Origin: Actinomycetaceae bacterium
GTDB taxonomy: Bacteria; Actinomycetota; Actinomycetes; Actinomycetales; Actinomycetaceae
Assembly: GCA_030527545.1 (NCBI GenBank)
Contig: JAUNAP010000001.1
Location: 62,001-126,000 of the forward strand
DNA length: 64,000 bases
Direction: 5' to 3'
The stretch's first letter is position 1, and each line of letters begins with the position of its first letter. Both the position numbers and the translations under genes were made by a program. The notes below the pieces were generated by a model. The model was given only the letters and a program-made list of their open reading frames with translations. It did no database searches and was not told where the DNA came from. Positions 28,641 through 36,069 of the stretch are shown one piece after another.

Positions 28641-29807
28641 TCAGCTGGCCTCCTCGATGATGGAGCGAACGAGCTCGATCTCTTCTTGACTGGGCGCAAC
28701 CCCACCGGCGTCGGTGAGGAATGAAACCGCGATGTCGAGCGGGCGGGCGTGGGCGTGCGCCAGCTCGGGCGCGTCGCGGACGGTGCGATCGTGAGGTTCG
28801 TGGCGGATGATGAGGGCGTGGGGGAGGACCGCGTGGACCCTCGCGACGAGATCGGTGGGTCTGGCCGTATCCGTCACGGTGACCTCGAGCCAGCATTGCG
28901 CGTAGTCCGCGAACATGCCCTCCTCGATCTGTGCGAGAGACGCCGAGACGCGACGGAGCGGCCGGTAAACGGGGGTGCGCAAGAGGCGGGGAGCGAGATC
29001 GGCCGCCGCCGTGTCAAGGAGGACGATCGACTTTGTGTCGCGGGCTTCAGAGAACGAAAATGCCATTGGCGAGCCGCTGTAGTAGCACGGCACGGGGGAG
29101 GCCACCTGCTGAGGACGATGGAGGTGCCCCGCGGCGACGTAGTCGATGAGTGCGTGCCCGTGTTCGTCGCGGATGTTGAAGATCGACGCCGGGGCGTCGC
29201 CGACGCCACCCACCTCGATCGGGCGTTCCGAGTCGCTTTCTTGGGCGCCGGTGATAAAAGCGTGGACCATGACGATGACGCGTTCGCCCCTCGGGGGGTC
29301 GCTGCGCAGGTGGTCGCCGATGCGTTCAAGCGCCGCGGAGAGGACGGCGTGGTGCGAACGAGGCAGGCGATCGCCCGTGCCCGCGGGAGCGAGAACATCG
29401 CGGGTCATGTCGGGATCGAGGTAGGGGACGGGGTAGATCCGGCAGACCTGCCCGCGTGATTCGATGCGCACGGGAGTCGCCACGTCCTCGACATCGCAGC
29501 GAATAACGATGCGCTCGTCGAGGAAGGGCGAAAGCCAGCCGAGTCGAAGGGCCGAATCGTGGTTGCCGGGGGTGATGACGATGCGCGCGTGTTGCGATAG
29601 GTCGGCAAGTGCGTTCCTCACGAGCTTGAGGGATTCCACCGAGGGGATCGACCGGTCGAAGAGATCACCGCTGATGAGGACCACATCGACCTCGTGTTCC
29701 ACGACTGTTTGGTGGAGGAAGTCGATGTAGTTGGCCTGGGCATCGGCGAGGGAAGCCCCGTGCAGGGTGCGTCCGATGTGCCAGTCCGACGTGTGGAGGA
29801 TCTTCAT
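28641..29807 (-). CDS. sbcD: exonuclease SbcD (Mre11-like nuclease)
   Basis: 388 residues. Calcineurin-like phosphoesterase motifs: MKILHTSDWHIGR (DxH), LISGDLFDR (GDxxD), TPGNHD (GNHD) and a later AAGHLHRPQ (GHxH), which bind two Mn2+ ions. The C-terminal capping domain is present. ATG 29807 starts exactly at the family N-terminus; a longer frame to 29876 adds a Pro/Arg-rich tail without support. It is the first gene of the sbcDC operon and is divergent from aroD. Confidence 0.95.
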   Translation of the reverse strand: MKILHTSDWHIGRTLHGASLADAQANYIDFLHQTVVEHEVDVVLISGDLFDRSIPSVESLKLVRNALADLSQHARIVITPGNHDSALRLGWLSPFLDERIVIRCDVEDVATPVRIESRGQVCRIYPVPYLDPDMTRDVLAPAGTGDRLPRSHHAVLSAALERIGDHLRSDPPRGERVIVMVHAFITGAQESDSERPIEVGGVGDAPASIFNIRDEHGHALIDYVAAGHLHRPQQVASPVPCYYSGSPMAFSFSEARDTKSIVLLDTAAADLAPRLLRTPVYRPLRRVSASLAQIEEGMFADYAQCWLEVTVTDTARPTDLVARVHAVLPHALIIRHEPHDRTVRDAPELAHAHARPLDIAVSFLTDAGGVAPSQEEIELVRSIIEEAS

Positions 29808-29896
29808 ACCCACTACCCTAGGTGGAGGCGCCGCGTTTTTTGAGCGAGCTTGCGTAGGCGCCACGCGAGGCGGCATCGGTGAGCGGAAGGAGCCCC

Positions 29897-30652
29897 ATGA
29901 CAGCCATCGGCAATGTTCGTTTGTCGAGCGCCCTTCCTGCCATCATCGTCCCCGTCAACGCGCCGAGACTACGCGGACTTGTCGAACAGACTCGTGCCGC
30001 TTCCGCCAGCAGCGACGTCGACATCATCGAGTGGCGCGCCGACGCGTTGCTGTCCCACGCGTCCCTGACGCGGGCCCGCGACGCTCTGGCCGCGATCATC
30101 GCCGAGGCCGGCGACACCCCGGTGCTCGTCACGGTACGCACGAGTGCAGAAGGTGGCGATATCACTTGCGGCCCCGCCCGCTACCTCGACCTGTGTCTGA
30201 ATCTGGTCCGTCAGCGACCGGCGGCCATCGACGTCGAGATTAGCCAGCCCCACGCCGACGAGGTCATCGCGGCTGCGCGAGAGAAGGGAGTCGTCGCCGT
30301 TGCTTCACGCCACGACTTTGCCGGCACCATGGCCAGCGCCGAGTGGGCTCGCGAGCTTGCTCTCATGCGCGAGTTGGGGGCCGACGTAGCCAAGCTCGCG
30401 GTCACTACGGCAACACCGAAGGCAGCCAGGCGATTCCTCGATACGATCGAGGACTACGTCGCCGATACGCAGTCCCTGCCGCTCATCGCGGCGGGCATGG
30501 GCAACGAGGGGCCTCTCGTGAGAGCCTGGGCGCCCAGCGCGGGGGCGCAGGCGACCTTTGCCTCCTTCGATGCCGTGACTGCGCCGGGACAGATCGACGC
30601 CCGCGTCCTGGCCGCCCTCTGGCGTGCCTGCGGGCGTCGCGCGAGCGCGTGA
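29897..30652 (+). CDS. aroD: 3-dehydroquinate dehydratase, type I
   Basis: 251 residues. Third step of the shikimate pathway, by the Schiff-base (type I) mechanism. Motifs: IEWRADAL (substrate Glu/Arg), ASRHDFAGT (catalytic His) and AKLAVTTATP (Schiff-base Lys). Type I is less common in actinobacteria than the type II dodecamer (aroQ) but is well known in Actinomycetales. ATG 29897 has a GGAAGGAG site just upstream; GTG 29879 is rejected because it precedes that site. aroA lies 1.7 kb away but is not in the same operon. Confidence 0.93.
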   Translation: MTAIGNVRLSSALPAIIVPVNAPRLRGLVEQTRAASASSDVDIIEWRADALLSHASLTRARDALAAIIAEAGDTPVLVTVRTSAEGGDITCGPARYLDLCLNLVRQRPAAIDVEISQPHADEVIAAAREKGVVAVASRHDFAGTMASAEWARELALMRELGADVAKLAVTTATPKAARRFLDTIEDYVADTQSLPLIAAGMGNEGPLVRAWAPSAGAQATFASFDAVTAPGQIDARVLAALWRACGRRASA

Positions 30653-30663
30653 GGCAATAAGAA

Positions 30664-30691
30664 AGCGGACGGGCTGTGAAGTCCGTCCGCT
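30664..30691. terminator. bidirectional terminator between aroD and bL37
   Basis: AGCGGACGG (30664-30672) and CCGTCCGCT (30683-30691) form a 9-bp perfect stem with a 10-nt loop. It is placed between two converging genes, so it probably serves both. Confidence 0.6.
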
Positions 30692-30697
30692 CGATGC

Positions 30698-30772
30698 TCA
30701 GCAGTTGGGGCGCTTGCCGTGGTTGGCTGCGCTCCTGCGGCGCGTCTTACGCTTACGTCCACGCTTGCTCAT
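30698..30772 (-). CDS. 50S ribosomal protein bL37 (24 aa)
   Basis: A 24-codon gene too short for usual ORF cut-offs. The protein starts MSKRGRKRKTRRRSAANHG and ends KRPNC. The basic body and the ANHGKRPN ending match bL37, a small actinobacterial 50S protein seen in mycobacterial ribosome structures. An AAGGAG site lies 8 nt before the ATG (cat at 30770-30772). It stands alone between aroD and the rsrA gene, with a shared terminator at its 3' side. Confidence 0.9.
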   Translation of the reverse strand: MSKRGRKRKTRRRSAANHGKRPNC

Positions 30773-30835
30773 CGCAGGTGCTCCTTCCGATAGTCACTGA
30801 TTCCCTCAGATCCTACACAACTTCCACTCAAGGTC

Positions 30836-31213
30836 TCATCCGCGGGTGAGACGACGGGTTGTGATCGTGGTGACACGCAACGTCGCTCGCACCCTCGCGC
30901 GCAGATGATCGGGGGCCGCGGCGGCGGCGCTGGTGGCCGTCGCCGAACGTAGAGCCCGCTCGCGAGCGAGCCTGGCTTGACAGGAAGGGCACGATGCGAC
31001 GTGGGCGGCGATCGCCTCGAGCCTGCCGCGATCGAGCTGGGCCCGCTGCTCGGGATCGAGCCCCTCGGCATGGCATCCGCATGCCGCGCCGTCGCGGTCA
31101 TCGAGAAAGGCGAACATCTGCTCGGTGGAGTATCCGCACCCGCACGGGCACGAACGCTCGCAGCGGCACTGGGATGAGCTCCCGCATCCGCACGCACACG
31201 TGTGTTCAGGCAT
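30836..31213 (-). CDS. rsrA: SigR anti-sigma factor (RsrA-like ZAS protein) with Cys-rich N-terminus
   Basis: 125 residues. The zinc-associated anti-sigma motif is Cys47...His71-x3-Cys75-x2-Cys78 (HVASCPSC). RsrA binds and inactivates SigR in the reduced state and releases it on disulfide stress. Unusually, residues 1-27 contain eight cysteines (6, 8, 10, 16, 18, 22, 24, 26) in CxC / CGCG patterns that ordinary RsrA proteins do not have; Cys45 precedes the core Cys47. The ATG at 31213 overlaps the end of the sigR gene by 8 bp, the normal sigma/anti-sigma arrangement. Confidence 0.82.
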   Translation of the reverse strand: MPEHTCACGCGSSSQCRCERSCPCGCGYSTEQMFAFLDDRDGAACGCHAEGLDPEQRAQLDRGRLEAIAAHVASCPSCQARLARERALRSATATSAAAAAPDHLRARVRATLRVTTITTRRLTRG

Positions 31214-31796
31214 CGCGCGTCACCCCAATTCCCATCTGCGCGGCATAGTCGGCGAGGAGGTGGCGCAGCTTCTTCCTGCCGCGATACAGCCGAGACATGA
31301 CGGTGCCCATGGGTATGTCCATGATCTTGGCGATCTCCTTATAGCTAAAGCCCTCGACGTCGGCGAGGTAGACGACCATGCGGAAGTCATCGTCGAGGGC
31401 GTCGAAGGCGTCGTGGATAGTCGCGTTGGGCAGGTTCTCCAGGGCGAGGGCCTCGGCGGAGGGCAGCCCGACGGGGTCGTGGTTGGCCGCGCGTGCCTCG
31501 TCCCAGTCCGCCGGCTCCTCCCCGCTGCGTTTGGGGCGGCGCTGGCGGCGCCGATAGTCGCTGATGAACGTGTTGGTGAGGATCCGATACAACCAGGCCT
31601 TGAGGTTCGTACCTGGGGTAAAGCTGTCGAAGCCCGCGAATGCCTTCGCGTAGGTGTCTTGAACGAGGTCCTCGGCGTCGTGGGGATCGCGGGTCATCCC
31701 CAGTGCGGCGCCGTAGAGTTGATCGAGGAGGGGGAGCGCCTCGGCCTCGAACCGCGCCCGCCTGGCCTCGACGTCGTCGATCGTCGTCTCACTCAC
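31206..31796 (-). CDS. sigR: ECF RNA polymerase sigma factor SigR/SigH-type
   Basis: 196 residues from GTG 31796. Sigma region 2 ([20 protein letters not shown] ... FIDSY-like [13 protein letters not shown]) and region 4 ([20 protein letters not shown]) match the thiol-oxidative-stress factor SigR (SigH in mycobacteria). The downstream overlapping gene is its anti-sigma factor. The frame continues upstream through GTG 31805 to TTG 31835/31838, and the SigR-type promoter at 31846-31871 would start transcription almost at these TTGs. A second, weaker -10 (TAATGT) lies 7 nt before GTG 31796. Start choice is therefore uncertain, and two isoforms are possible. Confidence 0.9.
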   Translation of the reverse strand: MSETTIDDVEARRARFEAEALPLLDQLYGAALGMTRDPHDAEDLVQDTYAKAFAGFDSFTPGTNLKAWLYRILTNTFISDYRRRQRRPKRSGEEPADWDEARAANHDPVGLPSAEALALENLPNATIHDAFDALDDDFRMVVYLADVEGFSYKEIAKIMDIPMGTVMSRLYRGRKKLRHLLADYAAQMGIGVTRDA

Positions 31797-31845
31797 TCCT
31801 CCCACATTAGCGTTTGCGCCCGAAGTCCGGCTCAACAAAGACGAT

Positions 31846-31871
31846 AACGCCGCGGACGGGGGGCCTATTCC
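31846..31871 (-). promoter_or_regulatory. SigR-type (disulfide-stress) promoter of sigR-rsrA
   Basis: On the minus strand GGAAT (31871-31867), an 18-nt spacer, then GTT (31848-31846): an exact match to the SigR/SigH consensus GGAAT-N18-GTT, placed directly upstream of the sigR gene. This indicates positive autoregulation by SigR. Confidence 0.8.
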
Positions 31872-31915
31872 CGGCGATGGTGGCGAGGTGTCGTGCTTTG
31901 GGACACAATGGGCCT

Positions 31916-32335
31916 ATGGCGATTGTGCGTAGTTTGTCCCGTGTTCTTCTTGCCGGAATCTTTGCCAATGATGGGCTCGATGCCGCTGTGCACCCTGATG
32001 CTCACGTGCGTCACCTGCAGGTGGCGCAGCAGACGTGGGAACGGTGGGGGATCCCGCCGCTGACGCCTGCCGATCAGCGTGCGTGGGTGCGTGGCACAGG
32101 CGTCGCGACGACGCTGCTCGCACTCGGCCTGGCCACCGGCAAGGCGCCGCGCACGTGCGCCCTGGCCCTCGCCGCCCTGTCGGTGCCGATTGCGCTCGTG
32201 CGCTACCCGCCCGAGGCCAAGCACACGGGCAAGCCCCTCGCACGCCGCCTGGCCATCACGGGATGGCTGGTTACCCACGCCGTGGCCGCCGAACGATGGA
32301 CCTGCCCCCTGCCGGGCACCGCCGACGATGAGTGA
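31916..32335 (+). CDS. DoxX-like small membrane protein
   Basis: 139 residues with about four hydrophobic helices. The MAIVRSLSRVLLAGIFANDGLDAAVHP start and the later ALGLATGKAPRTCALALAALSVPIA region match the DoxX-like family, several members of which belong to membrane oxidoreductase or thiol-stress modules. ATG 31916 lies 6 nt after CACAAT, a leaderless pattern, and about 45 bp from the SigR promoter on the other strand. It overlaps aroA by 8 bp. Confidence 0.72.
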   Translation: MAIVRSLSRVLLAGIFANDGLDAAVHPDAHVRHLQVAQQTWERWGIPPLTPADQRAWVRGTGVATTLLALGLATGKAPRTCALALAALSVPIALVRYPPEAKHTGKPLARRLAITGWLVTHAVAAERWTCPLPGTADDE

Positions 32336-33650
32336 GGCGCTGTGGGAGGCGCCGCGCGCCCGGGGTCCCCTTGACGCCGAGGTGTGGGTGCCAGGGTCGA
32401 AATCCGAGACCAACCGGGCCCTCGTCATGGCGCTCCTCGCCACCTCGCAGACCCGCATCCGCGGGGTGCTCTCGTGTCGCGACTGCGATCTTATGATCGC
32501 CGCCATCGAGAGCTTCGGGGCGACGGTGACGAGGCTGGCCGATGACACCCTCGAGGTCGTTCCTCCTCTCACGCTGCGCGCGGCTGAAAACGGCATCGAG
32601 TGTGGGCTCGCCGGTACGGTCATGCGTTTCCTCACCCCCATCGCGGCGCTGTGCGAGGGGGACACGCGTTTCGATGGAGACGAGGAAGCGCGCCTGCGCC
32701 CGATGGGCGGCCTCCTCGACGCCCTGTCCGCTCTCGGCGTGTCCGTGACCTACGAGGGAATCCCCGGTCACCTGCCCTACGTCATCCACGGGCGAGGGGG
32801 CCTGCCCGGCGGGCGTGTCAGCCTCGATGCCAGCGCTTCCTCGCAGTTCCTTTCCGCGCTTTTGCTGGTCGGCCCGCGCTGCGATGCCGACCTCGAGATC
32901 GTCACCGGACCTGAGGTGCCCTCGCGCCCCCACGTCGACATGACGGTGTCCGTTATGCGCGCGCGCGGCGGCCAGGTCGACCCCCTCGAGATGTCCGTCA
33001 CCCCCTTCGGCGACGTCGTCACCGCGTGGCGGGTTCACTCCGGTGCCCTGCCGGGAGGGCAATGGCAGGTGGCGCCCGATTTGACGAACGCCGGCCCGTT
33101 CCTCGCCGCGCCCCTCATCGCCGGGGGGCAGGTGCGGATCCTCAACTGGCCTGCTGACACCACCCAACCGGGGGGAGCATGGCGCGGCCTGCTCACCCGC
33201 ATGGGTGGGCGAGCCAACTGCGACGACGAGGGCGGTTTCCTCTCCCAATACATGGGGCCGATCTCGGGGCTCGACGAGAAACTGTCCGACTACGGCGAGC
33301 TCGTTCCGACCCTGTGTGCGCTGGCGGCTTTTGCGGTCACGCCTTCGCGAATGTCGGGCATCGGTCATCTGCGCGGACACGAGACCGATCGCCTCTCGGC
33401 GCTCAGCGATACCCTCACGGCGCTTGGCGCGCGTGTGCGTGAGGGCCGTTCGAGTCTGAGCATCGACCCGGCCCCCATGCGCGGGTGCGTCGTCGATAGC
33501 TACGCGGATCACCGCATGGCAATGACGGCGGCCCTGCTGGGCCTGGGGGTCGAGGGCGTGCGCGTGCGCGGTATGTCCGCCGTGACGAAGACCTTCCCAG
33601 CCTTTGTTGACGTGTGGACGCGCATGGTTCGCGGCGAGGATGACGCCTAG
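32328..33650 (+). CDS. aroA: 3-phosphoshikimate 1-carboxyvinyltransferase (EPSP synthase)
   Basis: 440 residues. Sixth step of the shikimate pathway, joining PEP to shikimate-3-phosphate. Motifs: WVPGSKSETNRALVMALLA (substrate Lys/Ser), LAGTVMRFLTP (the conserved LxxxAGTxxRFL-type motif), RPMGGLLDAL and GHLRGHETDRLSAL (catalytic Glu/Arg region). The inhibitor-site motif reads AGTVMR rather than NAGTAMR. ATG 32328 overlaps the DoxX-like gene by 8 bp; the frame from 32079 inside that gene is rejected. rsgA begins on the last base of its stop codon. Confidence 0.94.
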   Translation: MSEALWEAPRARGPLDAEVWVPGSKSETNRALVMALLATSQTRIRGVLSCRDCDLMIAAIESFGATVTRLADDTLEVVPPLTLRAAENGIECGLAGTVMRFLTPIAALCEGDTRFDGDEEARLRPMGGLLDALSALGVSVTYEGIPGHLPYVIHGRGGLPGGRVSLDASASSQFLSALLLVGPRCDADLEIVTGPEVPSRPHVDMTVSVMRARGGQVDPLEMSVTPFGDVVTAWRVHSGALPGGQWQVAPDLTNAGPFLAAPLIAGGQVRILNWPADTTQPGGAWRGLLTRMGGRANCDDEGGFLSQYMGPISGLDEKLSDYGELVPTLCALAAFAVTPSRMSGIGHLRGHETDRLSALSDTLTALGARVREGRSSLSIDPAPMRGCVVDSYADHRMAMTAALLGLGVEGVRVRGMSAVTKTFPAFVDVWTRMVRGEDDA

Positions 33651-34675
33651 TGCGCGGCGACATCGGGACGGATGACCCGCGGGTGCGGGTTAGACGCGGC
33701 CGCAAAGGCAAGAAGACACGCAGGCGCTCGAAGGACAGAGTCGACTATTCGGCGGCCCCCATCGCCATGGTGACGGCCGTCGATCGGGGCCGCTACACGG
33801 TGCGCCTGGACGAGCACGACCTCAGGTGCGTCAAGGCCCGTGAACTGCCTCGAGGCTCGGTGATCGTCGGCGACCGGGTCAGATGCGTGGGCGACCTGTC
33901 GGGTCGGCCAGACACGCTCGGGCGCATCGTCGCCGTCGAACCTCGGCGCACTGAGCTCACCCGCTCCTCGGAGGACACGCCGCAGGCAGCCCGTGAAAGG
34001 CCGATGGTTGCCAACGTCGACCTCATGCTCATCGTATCCGCACTCGCCGCCCCCGAGCCCCGGCCGCGTATGATCGACCGCTGCCTGGTCGCCGCCTACG
34101 CGGCGGGAATTACCCCGGTGCTCGTGGCCACGAAAGCCGACCTTGCCCCGGCAGAACCGCTGCTGCGACACTTTGCCGGACTCGACCTCGAATGCCTATC
34201 GACGCGGCTGGGCGAGGACGGCTGCGAGGGGATTGATGCCCTCGCCGAGCGCATACGTGGACACACATCGGTGCTCGTCGGTCACTCGGGGGTCGGCAAA
34301 TCGACGCTCACCAACGCCCTTATCCCCGATGCCGATCGGGCGACGGGAGCGGTCAATGCGGTGACGGGCCGTGGCAGGCACACATCCACAGGCGCGGTGG
34401 CCTTGCGTATGGACGAGTCGACCTGGCTCGTCGACACCCCCGGGATCCGCTCCTTCGGCCTGGCTCACATCGACACGGAGGCGCTTCTCGCAGGCTTTCC
34501 CGACCTCGCGCAGGCGGCCGAAAGCTGCCCCAGACGATGCAGCCACCTCTCCGACGCTCCCGATTGTCGGCTCGACGCGTGGGCTGCCACCGCTCGCGAC
34601 CGTGCGCGCCTGGACTCGTTCCGGCGCCTTGCTCTTACAAAGTCGCTGGCGCTCGCGCCGTGGGAGATCCGCTAG
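33650..34675 (+). CDS. rsgA: ribosome small-subunit-dependent GTPase RsgA
   Basis: 341 residues. OB-fold N-terminal domain; circularly permuted GTPase with G4 TKADL before G1 GHSGVGKST and G3 DTPG; then a zinc-binding domain (CPRRCSHLSDAPDC). It releases assembly factors from the maturing 30S subunit. The first ~35 residues are very basic (RVRRGRKGKKTRRRSKDR). The GTG 33650 overlaps the aroA stop (TAGTG), so the two genes are coupled, a pairing common in actinobacteria. Confidence 0.93.
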   Translation: MRGDIGTDDPRVRVRRGRKGKKTRRRSKDRVDYSAAPIAMVTAVDRGRYTVRLDEHDLRCVKARELPRGSVIVGDRVRCVGDLSGRPDTLGRIVAVEPRRTELTRSSEDTPQAARERPMVANVDLMLIVSALAAPEPRPRMIDRCLVAAYAAGITPVLVATKADLAPAEPLLRHFAGLDLECLSTRLGEDGCEGIDALAERIRGHTSVLVGHSGVGKSTLTNALIPDADRATGAVNAVTGRGRHTSTGAVALRMDESTWLVDTPGIRSFGLAHIDTEALLAGFPDLAQAAESCPRRCSHLSDAPDCRLDAWAATARDRARLDSFRRLALTKSLALAPWEIR

Positions 34676-34694
34676 CGCGTGGTAGCGTGCCAGC

Positions 34695-35483
34695 ATGGCC
34701 TCCCCAACAGACCTTGACGTAGCCCTCGACCTCGCCGATCTTGCCGACGAGCTCACGCTCGGTCGGTTTGGCGCCGCGGACCTGCGGGTGAGCACGAAAC
34801 CAGACCTCACCCCCGTTTCCGATGCCGACCGTGCCTGCGAGGCGGCTTTGCGCGCCCGACTCGCCGAACTGCGCCCCGACGACGGGATCCTCGGTGAGGA
34901 GGAGGGAGAGAAGACCGGCGGATCCACTCGGCGCTGGATCATCGATCCGATCGACGGGACGAAAAACTACGTGAGGGGGGTCCCCGTGTGGGCGAGCCTC
35001 ATCGGCCTCGTCGATTCCACCGATATCATCCTCGGCGTCGTGTCGGCGCCGGCGCTTGGGAGGCGCTGGTGGGCGGTGAGCGGTGGTGGGGCCTGGTGTC
35101 GGTGGCGCGGCGAGGTGAGGCGTTTGCGGGTTTCCCATGTTGCCGATCTGTCCGATGCGTCACTGGCCTATTCGTCGCTGACGGGGTGGCGCGACCTCAA
35201 GATACGTGACCGTTGGCTCGATCTCATGGACCGCGTGTGGCGCACCCGTGCCCCCGGCGATTTTTGGTCCTACATGCTGCTCGCCGAAGGCGCGGTCGAC
35301 ATTGCGGCCGAACCGGAGCTCGCCCTCCACGATATGGCTGCCCTCGTCCCGATCGTCACCGAGGCCGGTGGCACCTTCACGTCGCTTGCCGGCACTCCGG
35401 GGCCCTGGGGTGGGCACGCCGTCGCAACGAACGGTCTGCTTCACGCGGCCGTCCTAGAGGCTCTAGGCCCGATCCCCCAGTAG
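34695..35483 (+). CDS. hisN: histidinol-phosphatase (inositol monophosphatase family)
   Basis: 262 residues. Metal-dependent phosphatase motifs: GEEEGEKTG (metal Glu), [20 protein letters not shown] (DPIDGT metal site) and the late [17 protein letters not shown] (WDxAA-like, here HDMAA). Actinobacteria use this IMPase-type HisN for the penultimate histidine step, and HisN commonly sits after aroA-rsgA. ATG 34695 lies 6 nt after TAGCGT, a leaderless pattern. The 3' end overlaps the convergent SGNH gene by 21 bp. Confidence 0.9.
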   Translation: MASPTDLDVALDLADLADELTLGRFGAADLRVSTKPDLTPVSDADRACEAALRARLAELRPDDGILGEEEGEKTGGSTRRWIIDPIDGTKNYVRGVPVWASLIGLVDSTDIILGVVSAPALGRRWWAVSGGGAWCRWRGEVRRLRVSHVADLSDASLAYSSLTGWRDLKIRDRWLDLMDRVWRTRAPGDFWSYMLLAEGAVDIAAEPELALHDMAALVPIVTEAGGTFTSLAGTPGPWGGHAVATNGLLHAAVLEALGPIPQ

Positions 35484-36053
35484 CCACGACACCCACCCGC
35501 GGTGGAGGACAAGCCACGCGAGAAGGCCGTAGCCGGCCTGTCCCGGCAGCCGACCGTCCCCCGCTGCCATGTCCGTCAGCCACTGATCGTGCTCGACGAG
35601 CGGCGTGAACGCGTCGACGAAGGGAACCTTCCTGCGGGCACACACCTCCGAGCACGCACGCGCAAAACGCGATAGGTCGTGTGCGTCGATGCCGGGGATC
35701 GGCGGGGGACCGACGACGAATGTGGACGCTCCTGCGTGGTGGGCCTCGTCGAGGATATTGGCGAGATGGAGCCGTGAACGAGCAGCGGAAACTCCGGCGC
35801 CAGCGACGTCGTGGACGCCCAGGCCAACGACCACCCGGTTGTCGGCCTTACGGGCGAGGCGGGGGACGACCTCGCGCGAGAAGCGCTCGGACAGTCCCTT
35901 CGTGCCTTCCGCCGGCATCGCCAGGGTGAGTACGTGCTGGCGGCCTTCCATCGGGGTGCGGTTCATGACCCGCCCGACCCAGCCGAGCCGCTTGGGGTCG
36001 CCGGTGCCCGCGACGAGCTCGTCGCCGATGACGATAATCCGCTGTTCGCTCAC
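35463..36053 (-). CDS. GDSL/SGNH-type hydrolase
   Basis: 196 residues. The [24 protein letters not shown] start is block I of SGNH hydrolases, with Gly-Asp-Glu-Leu in place of Gly-Asp-Ser-Leu. [12 protein letters not shown] is a block III-like segment and VGPPPIPG follows. The nucleophile serine is therefore not where expected, so activity is uncertain. The GTG start at 36053 has a GGAAGGGGAG site; the longer frame to 36263 is out-of-frame kgd sequence. No signal peptide is visible. Confidence 0.75.
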   Translation of the reverse strand: MSEQRIIVIGDELVAGTGDPKRLGWVGRVMNRTPMEGRQHVLTLAMPAEGTKGLSERFSREVVPRLARKADNRVVVGLGVHDVAGAGVSAARSRLHLANILDEAHHAGASTFVVGPPPIPGIDAHDLSRFARACSEVCARRKVPFVDAFTPLVEHDQWLTDMAAGDGRLPGQAGYGLLAWLVLHRGWVSWLLGDRA

Positions 36054-36069
36054 GACTCCCCTTCCCGGC

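Noticed and set aside
30664-30691. Hairpin between aroD and bL37 as a possible attachment site or riboswitch
   Set aside because: A simple 9-bp stem between converging genes is explained by a shared terminator.
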